From Bacteroidales bacterium (GTDB lineage: Bacteria > Bacteroidota > Bacteroidia > Bacteroidales > UBA932), in contig JAFUQW010000051.1 of assembly GCA_017472115.1 (NCBI GenBank), positions 1 to 26,540 on the forward strand: a stretch of 26,540 nucleotides of DNA, given 5' to 3'. This document shows positions 1 through 7,717 of this stretch, in pieces (position 1 is the first letter of the stretch; each line of letters opens with the position of its first letter). The notes beneath the pieces are model-generated. The model ran no database searches, had not been told where the DNA came from, and saw nothing but the letters and a program-made list of their open reading frames with translations. A program made the position numbers and the translations under genes.

Positions 1-1033
1 CCGAACAGCCGCAATGAATGGCGGCAAACAGAAGGATGATGTTGGAGAAGAACGGCCATGTTGCGTTATCTGCCTGACCGAAACCGGTGGTGGACAGAAA
101 ACTGACTACCTGGAACGAAGAATCAAGAGCAGCCCTCCCAAAAGAAGTATAACCACCTTGAACAATAAGGTCGGTCATTACCGCCAAAGAGAGGATTATC
201 ATCACCCCGAAATAATATCTTGTGACAGAATTCTTCATAGGGGCGAGAGACCGTCTTGCAAAGACAGCATAGATGACGCCGAAATGCATGGCTGACAACG
301 CCATGAATACCATTATTATGATATCTATGAGCGGCGAATCGAAATGCATTATCGAAGAGTTCTTTGTACTGAATCCTCCGGTGGCTATAGTGCTGAAGGC
401 GTGGTTTACAGCATCGAACAAGGACATGCCTGCTGCCCATAGAAGAAGAGTCTCTACTATGGTCATCGCCAGATAGACAGTCAGCATCACCCTCACAGTC
501 TTTCCTGACTGATAGTTGTAGCCGCTTCTGGACATTGATGAAATCTCTATATTGGACAGGCGATGCTTGAAGGGAGATGTGTCCGGAAGGATCAGCAGAA
601 GAAAGACCACAACTCCCAGGCCTCCGATATAATGGGTCGATGAGCGCCAGAAGAGAAGACTTCTCGGCAAAGCCTCTATATCAGTCAGAATGGTTGCACC
701 GGTCGTAGTATATCCTGAAACACTTTCAAACCATGCATTCATAAGAGTGAATTCGCCTCCATAGAGTACATAAGGAAGCATTCCCACAATGAATGACAGC
801 AGCCACGACAGGACTATGGTCAGATAGCCGTCACTCAAGGCAAGGTCAGGGGCGCTTCTTGCGAATATGAAAGGGAAACTTCCGGTTATTATGGTGATGA
901 TGAAACTGATAAGCAGCGGAGTGAACGCAGCATCAAAGCCGTCAAGCACCGAGACGACCAATGCGAAAAACATAAATAATGCATTGATCTGGAGGGCCTT
1001 CCCTATATTGAGTGATATGGCTTTTATATTCAT
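1..1033 (-). CDS. trkH: TrkH family potassium uptake protein (copy 1, C-terminus cut by window edge)
   Basis: Reading leftwards from ATG at 1033, the frame stays open for 344 codons to the window edge, so the 3' end is missing. TrkH is the membrane, ion-conducting subunit of Trk/Ktr-type potassium uptake systems. Visible signs are many hydrophobic helices and three of the four pore loops: SGYTTTGATIL (about residues 109-119), ATGGFST (about 220), and LSTTGFGQAD (about 320). The last visible residues, HCGCSG, match HCGCSG-type sequence (QCGCSG) in the complete copy at 7717-9168, so the missing part should hold the fourth pore loop. It begins one base after the stop of the ABC exporter gene and is probably co-transcribed with it. 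The two TrkH copies are closely similar over their whole shared length (for example FWRSSTHYIGGLGVVVFLLL is identical). I translated all 1033 bases and found no frameshift. Confidence 0.95.
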   Translation of the reverse strand, partial: MNIKAISLNIGKALQINALFMFFALVVSVLDGFDAAFTPLLISFIITIITGSFPFIFARSAPDLALSDGYLTIVLSWLLSFIVGMLPYVLYGGEFTLMNAWFESVSGYTTTGATILTDIEALPRSLLFWRSSTHYIGGLGVVVFLLLILPDTSPFKHRLSNIEISSMSRSGYNYQSGKTVRVMLTVYLAMTIVETLLLWAAGMSLFDAVNHAFSTIATGGFSTKNSSIMHFDSPLIDIIIMVFMALSAMHFGVIYAVFARRSLAPMKNSVTRYYFGVMIILSLAVMTDLIVQGGYTSFGRAALDSSFQVVSFLSTTGFGQADNATWPFFSNIILLFAAIHCGCS

Positions 1034-1034
1034 T

Positions 1035-2672
1035 TTACTGCATTCTCAACACCGAATCACAGTAATCAATGATCCTGTCGCGGTGGGTTATGAATATCAT
1101 CGTATGCTCAGGCAGCCTGGCCGTCAGACGCTCCATAAGCATGAGTTCTGTATCGGCATCGAGAGCGGAACTGAACTCGTCAAGGAGAAGGATCGAGCCG
1201 GGACGGAGAAGGGCTCTCGCTATGGCTATTCTCTGCGCCTGTCCCTCCGACAAGCCACCTCCCGCCTCAAAACACTGTGTATCAAGCCCGTATGGGAGTT
1301 CAAACACAAAGTCTGCCGCTGCTGTCCTCAGTACTGATTCAAGCTGCATGTCGTCCGCATCAGGATTTCCCATGAGGAGATTGTCCCTTATCGTTCCGCT
1401 GAACAGAGTGTTGCCCTGCGGTACATAGACCAGGTTGCATCTCATGGACGGAGTCATGGTTACGGCAGGACTGCCTTGTGAATAAATCTCCATAGAACCC
1501 GATTCCGGCTTGAGAATGGTGAGAAGAAGCCTGATCAGTGTGCTTTTGCCCACACCTGTAGGGCCTACGATGGCTGTACGGCTGCCGGGACGGAAATCAT
1601 GCGTGAAGTCATGCAGCACTTCCTTTTCCGAATCCGGATAGGAGAAACACAGGCCTGATACCCTCAGACCGGCTGTACCATTCACAAGGACCTGATTTTC
1701 ATAATCCTCACGCGGAAGTGATTCAAGTTCGACAAGACGGTCAACAGATGCCGTGGCATGAATAAGTGAAGGTATCTGGCCGCTCATCTCTACCAGCGGT
1801 CTCTGAATCTGGCCGACCAACTGAAGGAATGCCGTCATCATACCGTAAGTAACTGTTCCTGCACTGATTCCAACGACACCCCAGACAAAGGCGATTGCAT
1901 GACCGGCTGAAAAAGCTAAAGAAATGAATGTTCTTGAAACTATGCTGAATCGGGTCCTCCTGAGTTCATTGCCATAAAGATTATCCTGCAGTCCACGAAG
2001 TTCCATAGAACTTGTCTCGACATATTCCAGAGACTGGAGAAGGGTAATGTGCTGAACGCTTTCCTGTACATGAGACTGCACCTTCGAATCGCTTTCCCTG
2101 ATATCGAGGGTCAGATTCCTTATCCTTGCCGTGATGAACTTGCCCGCAAGAATGCCGGCCGGGACAATGATGACGATCAGCAATGCCAGTCTGAAATCGA
2201 GGAATACAAGGAATGCCAAGGCTGCCAGAAACTGAAGTGCAGTACCGAACAGATTCGGTATCGATACTGCAAGAGCATTGGACACGACCCTCACATCTTC
2301 CTGCATCCTGTTTAGCACGTCGCCTGAATGATGTCGTGCCACGACATTGTTCTCAGAATGCAGAAGAATATCGAATATCCTGTGCCTGAGGGCATTCCTC
2401 AGCCTTATGTCTGTCTTTGTCTGGAGATATGAACGGATGGCGTTCAGCAATATCCTCGACAATATGATGCCTGCCAGGGCAACAGCCCAAGGCCAGATGC
2501 CCGACCCGGACGGTCTGCCGTCAAAGATGGCCACCGCAACATCCACAAGTCGCTTGCTGACATAGACGAAACCGACTGCAAAGCATGCGATGACCACATG
2601 GCATATCATCATGACTGCCATTGCAGCCCGATAAGGGCGCACCGTCTCAGCCATCCATTTCAGATACTTCAT
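1035..2672 (-). CDS. ABC transporter, fused permease and ATPase (exporter type)
   Basis: A 545-aa half transporter of the ABCB type with an N-terminal membrane domain (about residues 1-310, several hydrophobic helices) and a C-terminal nucleotide-binding domain. The ATPase motifs are intact: Walker A GPTGVGKST at 370-378, Q-loop VPQGNTLFSG, signature LSEGQAQR, Walker B ILLLDEFSSALD and the H-loop ITHR. There is no N-terminal C39 peptidase domain, so it does not itself cleave a leader peptide. ATG at 2672 overlaps the stop of the kinase-like gene by four bases (ATGA), implying translational coupling. The substrate cannot be read from the sequence; the kinase-like neighbour and the divergent S24/S26 protein suggest a peptide or modified small molecule. 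A lipid or multidrug substrate is the alternative. Confidence 0.92.
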   Translation of the reverse strand: MKYLKWMAETVRPYRAAMAVMMICHVVIACFAVGFVYVSKRLVDVAVAIFDGRPSGSGIWPWAVALAGIILSRILLNAIRSYLQTKTDIRLRNALRHRIFDILLHSENNVVARHHSGDVLNRMQEDVRVVSNALAVSIPNLFGTALQFLAALAFLVFLDFRLALLIVIIVPAGILAGKFITARIRNLTLDIRESDSKVQSHVQESVQHITLLQSLEYVETSSMELRGLQDNLYGNELRRTRFSIVSRTFISLAFSAGHAIAFVWGVVGISAGTVTYGMMTAFLQLVGQIQRPLVEMSGQIPSLIHATASVDRLVELESLPREDYENQVLVNGTAGLRVSGLCFSYPDSEKEVLHDFTHDFRPGSRTAIVGPTGVGKSTLIRLLLTILKPESGSMEIYSQGSPAVTMTPSMRCNLVYVPQGNTLFSGTIRDNLLMGNPDADDMQLESVLRTAAADFVFELPYGLDTQCFEAGGGLSEGQAQRIAIARALLRPGSILLLDEFSSALDADTELMLMERLTARLPEHTMIFITHRDRIIDYCDSVLRMQ

Positions 2673-3562
2673 GATTCCGTTACAGCATTATGACATGTGA
2701 GAGCAGCATCAGCATCAGGGAGACATTCCAGATGCCATCCTTTCACCTTCATTATCACCTTTTCAACTGTCTTGTGAAGCGCATCCGTCGATGCCCTGTC
2801 CCAACGCATGCATGAACATGACGGCATCAGAGAGGCATAGGCCTGAAGAGGGACAAGTCTCTCTATACGGTTGTATGGAGCCTGCGACAGACGGACCACC
2901 GCCTTAAGAGGCAGAACCATATTCTTGTAGCAAGGAGTCTTTCCGCTCCAAGGAGTGCCATAGATCAGCACCTTGCCATCATTCACCCTTATGACAGGAT
3001 TGTCATCGTTCATAAGCTCCGTGTCAACGATGTGATTCAGCCACAAACGGCTGTGAGTGCTCTTGCCTGTACCGCTTTTCCCAAGAAACATATAGGCACC
3101 ACCGTCATGTGCGATCACGGAAGCATGCACCATGAGAGTATCATACGGAGTGGTACAGAACGTATATAGCAGCATCATGGCATTGCTTATGGCAAACTCC
3201 ATGATCCTGTCTGCATTCGCAGATTCGACATACAGCACATTCTCCTTGAAATCCGCAGACGGTTTCAGGATGCAGTCGGGATGTGACTTGGAATATGAAA
3301 AGCCGAAATTATAGTCAGAACCGTCAGCCGGCCGGAAAATCCAGAAATATGGCGGTTCATCATTCATGCAGTCCTTCACTTCACCCGGACATGTATGACG
3401 AAGGCTTTCAGTAAGCTCCACATATAATTTAAAAAGAGGTTCTGATTCATCTTCCACAAGGAAAGGTTCATAAGGAGCCAGATGGTCCTCCTTGGAATAC
3501 CCTTCGGGAAGGACAACAGCAAAAAGATGCTCCGCAACGGAATATTTATAACATTTTCTCAT
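2669..3562 (-). CDS. HprK/PEPCK-like P-loop kinase-related protein
   Basis: 297 aa. The C-terminal half carries a P-loop GKSGTGKST at 161-169 in the context ASVIAHDGGAYMFLG, followed by LMNDDNP (acidic, presumably metal or catalytic) and YGTPWSGK. This arrangement is that of the HPr-kinase/PEP-carboxykinase-like proteins found near ABC exporters in Bacteroidota and, in other phyla, in lasso-peptide clusters where relatives phosphorylate the peptide. The N-terminal 130 residues have no motif that I recognise. No membrane segment or signal peptide is visible, so it should be cytoplasmic. It is the first gene of the leftward operon and overlaps the ABC gene by four bases. A kinase acting on a peptide or protein is an inference; the substrate is unknown, and a true HPr kinase is unlikely given the length and context. 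Confidence 0.8.
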   Translation of the reverse strand: MRKCYKYSVAEHLFAVVLPEGYSKEDHLAPYEPFLVEDESEPLFKLYVELTESLRHTCPGEVKDCMNDEPPYFWIFRPADGSDYNFGFSYSKSHPDCILKPSADFKENVLYVESANADRIMEFAISNAMMLLYTFCTTPYDTLMVHASVIAHDGGAYMFLGKSGTGKSTHSRLWLNHIVDTELMNDDNPVIRVNDGKVLIYGTPWSGKTPCYKNMVLPLKAVVRLSQAPYNRIERLVPLQAYASLMPSCSCMRWDRASTDALHKTVEKVIMKVKGWHLECLPDADAALTCHNAVTES

Positions 3563-3570
3563 AATAACTT

Positions 3571-3578
3571 CAAAGATA
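3571..3578 (-). promoter_or_regulatory. Bacteroidota -7 box for the kinase/ABC/TrkH operon
   Basis: On the minus strand this reads TATCTTTG, a perfect match to TAnnTTTG. It ends only eight bases before the ATG at 3562, so the transcript would start within a few bases of the start codon. No convincing -33 box is seen at the usual distance. Confidence 0.65.
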
Positions 3579-3592
3579 GCATTTTTTATCCG

Positions 3593-3600
3593 TAATTTTG
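3593..3600 (+). promoter_or_regulatory. Bacteroidota -7 box for the S24/S26 gene
   Basis: TAATTTTG matches TAnnTTTG and lies 35 bases before the ATG at 3636. The -33 region is weak. It sits back to back with the minus-strand box at 3571-3578, so the two divergent transcripts share about 70 bases of control region. Confidence 0.55.
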
Positions 3601-3635
3601 CACAATCTTTCGTAACAGCAGGATTTTACAAGACA

Positions 3636-4103
3636 ATGAAGACAATCATAAAAGACAAGGCCATGATGATGGAGGAAGTCAGGACACTGATTTCCGAAGG
3701 CCACACCGTGTCATTCACCGTAAAAGGCAACAGCATGAATCCTTTCATGGTACATCTCCGCGACAAGATCACTCTCGGACCATGGAAAGAAGCCGACCTT
3801 AAGGAAGGAGTCGTGGTACTTGTCAGGGATACAAGAGGCAACCATCTGATTCACAGAATAATATCAAAAGGAGACGCAACTGTGACCTTGCTCGGAGACG
3901 GTAATATAGCTCAGACTGAGACAGCTACCCTTGACGATGTGATCGGAATCATGTACTCCTTTGAACGCAAGGGAAGAATATGGAAACCGTCCGATTTCGG
4001 ATGGCGGGCATATTCCCTTATCTGGAAATTTCTGACCCCTGTACGCCGATGGCCTCTCGGTCTGTGGCGCAAGCTCAACCGTTCTCTGCTTTACAGACCG
4101 TAA
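3636..4103 (+). CDS. S24/S26 family (signal peptidase/LexA fold) protein
   Basis: 155 aa. The motif KGNSMNPF contains the candidate nucleophile Ser33 (SM-x-P, as in S24/S26 serine peptidases). It is followed by GVVVLVRD, then HLIHRIIS with His73-Arg74, and then LLGDGN (87-90), in the order seen in SipW/archaeal-type signal peptidases where His replaces the general-base Lys. Unlike signal peptidases there is no obvious transmembrane helix; the C-terminus is basic and aromatic and might lie along the membrane. Proteins of this type occur in Bacteroidota beside HprK-like kinases and ABC exporters, and here the gene is divergent from exactly such a pair. A role in processing an exported peptide is inferred. 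It could also be non-peptidic. It ends one base from the convergent DPP IV gene. Confidence 0.8.
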   Translation: MKTIIKDKAMMMEEVRTLISEGHTVSFTVKGNSMNPFMVHLRDKITLGPWKEADLKEGVVVLVRDTRGNHLIHRIISKGDATVTLLGDGNIAQTETATLDDVIGIMYSFERKGRIWKPSDFGWRAYSLIWKFLTPVRRWPLGLWRKLNRSLLYRP

Positions 4104-4104
4104 A

Positions 4105-6273
4105 TCACTCTCCCTTAAGGTATTTCAGCCAGAACTCATGATTTGCCCTCAGGAAGTGTTCGCCTTGATAACCGCGATAACCATGCATTCCGTCCGGATA
4201 TATCATCAATTCGAACTTCTTGCCTTCCCGGTGTAGAGCATCGATGAACTGAAGAGTGTTCTGATGATGGACATTGTCGTCTCCGGTACCATGGGTCAGC
4301 TTGAGCATTACTGGTTCCACACCTGTCGTACCGTATCCGGTAGGATAACCGGCGGCATAATCTATTGCACGACCTGCCCTGTAGCCTTCAGGATTATTCT
4401 GAGGTGTGTCCATATAGCGTTCCGTGTAGTGGGTATCATAGAAAGCCCAGTCATACACACCGCCTCCGGCAATACCGTAATGGAACTTGTCCGAAGCCTG
4501 CATGAGAAGCATCGATGTCATCGTGCCTCCGAAAGAGAATCCTTCAACACCTATCTTATCCTCGCGCACATATGGAAGGGACTGAAGCCATTCGGCCCAC
4601 TGACAGAAATCCTTGACTTCATGAACTGTCAGCCGGCGGTAGATCATGTCAAGTCCGGCACGTCCGTTGTGTCCGCCGGCACGTGGATCCACTGTGATCT
4701 GGATGATGTCATTGGCTGAATACCACTGATTTGAAGGATTCGGAGTCACCCATGAATCACGAACCTGAGGACTGTCAGGGCCTCCATAGACGTCAACATG
4801 CACAGGATATTTCTTCGACGGGTCGAAATTCTTCGGATATACCATCATGCCGGGAAGGACAAAACCGTCATCAGTGGTAATATGCACGAGTTCACCCAAA
4901 GCGTACTCTGAGGCGTCATAGTCAGGGCCGGCAAGATCTGCGACAACCCTGCCATGCACACCGCCGTCTTTCCTTGTGACCGTCAAAGGCTTGGATAGAT
5001 TTGCAGATTCTGTTTCATTTCCATGCCCCTTGGAAACCACACCTCCGGCAACAGTGAACACAGCGACCTTCGTCGGAGTATTGACATTGGAATATGAAGC
5101 GGCGAAATACCTGCCGTCAGGAGAGAAGCTTACTCCGGATACATTGTAGGCCGGGTCTGTCAAGGCAGTTATGACTCCCTTGCCGTCAACCTTGTAAAGA
5201 GCCTGACGGACTGTCGCATCACGCTTGGCGGTGAAATACACATCACCCTTCTTCTCGTCCACGCGGACAAGTGAGACGCTCCAGTTGGTACCGTCCGTAA
5301 GTCGGCGGAATTCCTTGCCGTCATATGAAAGGAAATATATCTGCTGCCAGCCTGTCTCGAAATTACGGGCCATATAAAGTCCCTTCTCCGTGAATATGAC
5401 GGCAGATATCCAGTCGATCCATGTCTTGTAGGTCTCATTATAAACATGCCTCTTCGAGCCGTCATCTACATTTACGGCATAAAGGTCGAGAGTGTTCTGA
5501 AGTCTCGGCATACGGGAGATGTAGAATTCCCTGCTGTCTGCTACCCAGAAAGGTATTCCGAAATACTGGTCATCCTTCGGATTGAAATCCGCCCATACGA
5601 CATCATGAGTCTCGGAATCCAGATCGATGATTCCTATGCGGACTTCAGGATTTGTCTGGCCGGCCTTCGGATAGCGGGTCTCGCTGAGAGAACCACCGAG
5701 TGCAAGGTCGGTCACCTTCGGACTCTGCGACTGTGAAGCGGCAGCAGAAGGATCGGGGAATGCCGAATATATCGGAAACAGAGGCACTTCTGTGTTGTCA
5801 AAACGATAAAAGCCAATCTTCCTGCTGTCAGGAGACCACCAGAAAGCCTTGTAGCGTGAAGCACGGCCAAGGATTTCCTCATAATATACCCACGAAGCAT
5901 AACCGTTGAGAATCAGGTCTGTACCGTCGAAAGTCAGACGCGTCTCCTTTCCTGATGCTATGTCAACGACATACAGATCGTTGTCGCGGGTGAAGGCGAG
6001 CTTTGTGGAGTCCGGTGAATATGTCAGGTTTACCGCCCTTTCCGGCTGCACCGGATAAGAAGCATATTTTGCCGGTGCCGACACTCCTGTACGTTGCTTT
6101 CCTGTCCTGGCATCTACCACGAATGCTGCACTGTCTGCAAATGTACCGTCATAACTGAACAGCACCTCCTTCTCATTGATCCATTTCCATGCTCTTGGTA
6201 TCCGGCTGAATTCCTGAGCCTTCGCCGTCAGCGTCAGGACTGACAGCATCAAGATTAAAATTGTCCTTTTCAT
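4105..6273 (-). CDS. Dipeptidyl peptidase IV (S9 prolyl oligopeptidase family)
   Basis: 722 aa from ATG 6273. This start is preferred over the longer frame from 6294 because it gives a clean signal peptide (MKRTILILMLSVLTLTAKAQ) and lies one base after the upstream stop. Exported, probably periplasmic, it should remove X-Pro dipeptides from peptide N-termini. The N-terminal part is a beta-propeller with repeated FSPDGR/YSPDSTK-like strands and the paired Glu motif WVYYEEIL that holds the substrate amino terminus in DPP IV. The C-terminal alpha/beta hydrolase domain has Ser580 in GFSFGG, Asp665 in GTGDDNVHH and His697 in DGMHG, a complete triad. Length and motifs match bacterial DPP IV (such as the Porphyromonas enzyme). 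It is the last gene of the sensor-TrkH-helicase operon, with no evident functional link to them. Confidence 0.95.
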   Translation of the reverse strand: MKRTILILMLSVLTLTAKAQEFSRIPRAWKWINEKEVLFSYDGTFADSAAFVVDARTGKQRTGVSAPAKYASYPVQPERAVNLTYSPDSTKLAFTRDNDLYVVDIASGKETRLTFDGTDLILNGYASWVYYEEILGRASRYKAFWWSPDSRKIGFYRFDNTEVPLFPIYSAFPDPSAAASQSQSPKVTDLALGGSLSETRYPKAGQTNPEVRIGIIDLDSETHDVVWADFNPKDDQYFGIPFWVADSREFYISRMPRLQNTLDLYAVNVDDGSKRHVYNETYKTWIDWISAVIFTEKGLYMARNFETGWQQIYFLSYDGKEFRRLTDGTNWSVSLVRVDEKKGDVYFTAKRDATVRQALYKVDGKGVITALTDPAYNVSGVSFSPDGRYFAASYSNVNTPTKVAVFTVAGGVVSKGHGNETESANLSKPLTVTRKDGGVHGRVVADLAGPDYDASEYALGELVHITTDDGFVLPGMMVYPKNFDPSKKYPVHVDVYGGPDSPQVRDSWVTPNPSNQWYSANDIIQITVDPRAGGHNGRAGLDMIYRRLTVHEVKDFCQWAEWLQSLPYVREDKIGVEGFSFGGTMTSMLLMQASDKFHYGIAGGGVYDWAFYDTHYTERYMDTPQNNPEGYRAGRAIDYAAGYPTGYGTTGVEPVMLKLTHGTGDDNVHHQNTLQFIDALHREGKKFELMIYPDGMHGYRGYQGEHFLRANHEFWLKYLKGE

Positions 6274-6274
6274 A

Positions 6275-7717
6275 TCATTCTGCAAATAATTCATCTTTAA
6301 AATTCACGAGGAATACCTTTTCCGTCGCACGGGTCATGGCTGTATATAGCCATTTGAGGTCATCGGCTGTCAGTTCCTCCTGCCAGAAAGGATTGTCGAT
6401 GAATACACATTTCCACTGTCCGCCCTGAGACTTGTGACATGTGACCGCATTGGCATATTTCAACTGCAACGCATTAAAATATTTGTCCTCCCGGACAGCC
6501 TCATACCTTTTCTTCTTGGTCGTGATGTGGGAATAATCCTCATTCACACCCTGATACAGCATATTGGACTGCTCATAGGTAAGAGAAGCGCTCTCAGACT
6601 CAAGCGTGTCCAGAATCACCTTCGCCGTAATTTCCTGATCGTCATAGTCAGGGAAAGAGATGCGAGCCTCGGCGAAATGCAGTCCGTAACGCTCCTCATA
6701 CTTCGAGATCTTCTGAAGTTTGACAATGTCACCGTTGGCGATATAATCCATATCCTTGATGTCATCCACAAACTGGTAACAGTTCTTCACGATCATCAGC
6801 TTGTCGTCACGGACAAGCTTCTCCTCCTTGAACTGCACGGTCGAGCGTATGCCGAGATTATACCTGATCGCGCGTTTGTTGGAACGGCAGAGAATCACCG
6901 TATCATCTTCACCATAAGTAGAATACGCATCGGAAATCTTTTCTATCAGTTCTCCTCCGCTCACCCTTTCCACATCATCGAAAGGCTTGCATTCCAGTCC
7001 GAGATCACAGAGATCCATAACACCGGGGCCATAATCGAGTTCACTCAGCAGATGCCTTATCAATGTGGCATTGTACAGGATTCCCGACTCCTTCTGCTGA
7101 CGAACGACAGTGCTCAGTTCAGCGAATACAGTACCTCCCATCATGGCCATGTAATCCCGTGAAAGGGCAGGCGAAGCATCAAGGCCGATCGGAGGCAACT
7201 GAGCAGAATCCCCGATAAGTATCACCTTGCAGTCAGTGCCTGAACGGACGAAGCTGATAAGGTCGTCAAGAAGATTGCCGGTACCGAAGGCAGTCGTTGA
7301 CTGCTGCTGGCCGGAATCAATGCCTATCAGCGAAACTTCATCCACAATGAACAGAGTCTCCTTATCCTTGTTCGGCACGAGGGTGAACTGACCGAAGCCA
7401 TCTCCTCCAACGGATTTCTGACGATAGATATGCTTATGAACAGTGAAGGCCGGCTGACCTGCGTATGATGAGAGCACCTTGGCGGCACGGCCGGTAGGCG
7501 CAAGCAGGACACATTTCGTCTTGAACTCCTTCATCACTGAGATGACGGACGCTATGGCAGTGGTCTTGCCCGTACCGGCATAGCCGTTGACTATCATTAT
7601 GTCATCGTCATCCGACACAAAGGATGCCACCTTCCGCAGAAGTGACTCCTGACAAGGCGTAGGCTCATACTGCAGACGGGACACGAAAGTCCGGTATAGA
7701 AAATCGGCCCTGCCCAT
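6275..7717 (-). CDS. RecD-like/PIF1-like ATP-dependent DNA helicase
   Basis: 480 aa from ATG 7717; the GTG one codon upstream is less likely because the ATG overlaps the TrkH stop as TGATG. Superfamily 1 helicase motifs are in order: Walker A NGYAGTGKTT (about 44-53), TGRAAKVL, Walker B LFIVDEVS, motif III ILIGDSAQLPPIG, and the C-terminal UvrD_C_2 motif VTCHKSQGGQWKCVFID, followed by YTAMTRATEKV. This is the single-domain RecD-like helicase common in Bacteroidota; RecB and RecC partners are not in the window. It probably acts in DNA repair or replication in the cytoplasm. It sits between TrkH and DPP IV with almost no spacing on either side. Confidence 0.92.
   Translation of the reverse strand: MGRADFLYRTFVSRLQYEPTPCQESLLRKVASFVSDDDDIMIVNGYAGTGKTTAIASVISVMKEFKTKCVLLAPTGRAAKVLSSYAGQPAFTVHKHIYRQKSVGGDGFGQFTLVPNKDKETLFIVDEVSLIGIDSGQQQSTTAFGTGNLLDDLISFVRSGTDCKVILIGDSAQLPPIGLDASPALSRDYMAMMGGTVFAELSTVVRQQKESGILYNATLIRHLLSELDYGPGVMDLCDLGLECKPFDDVERVSGGELIEKISDAYSTYGEDDTVILCRSNKRAIRYNLGIRSTVQFKEEKLVRDDKLMIVKNCYQFVDDIKDMDYIANGDIVKLQKISKYEERYGLHFAEARISFPDYDDQEITAKVILDTLESESASLTYEQSNMLYQGVNEDYSHITTKKKRYEAVREDKYFNALQLKYANAVTCHKSQGGQWKCVFIDNPFWQEELTADDLKWLYTAMTRATEKVFLVNFKDELFAE

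Noticed and set aside
123..440. Minus-strand frames at 123-440 and 8282-8575 encode proteins that resemble each other
   Set aside because: Both are out-of-frame shadows of the same part of the two TrkH genes. The resemblance comes from the similarity of the trkH paralogues, not from a conserved extra gene.
6434..7162. 242-aa plus-strand open frame opposite the helicase
   Set aside because: It is antisense to intact helicase motifs; its hydrophobic, His/Leu/Ile-rich sequence is a mirror of the helicase codons.
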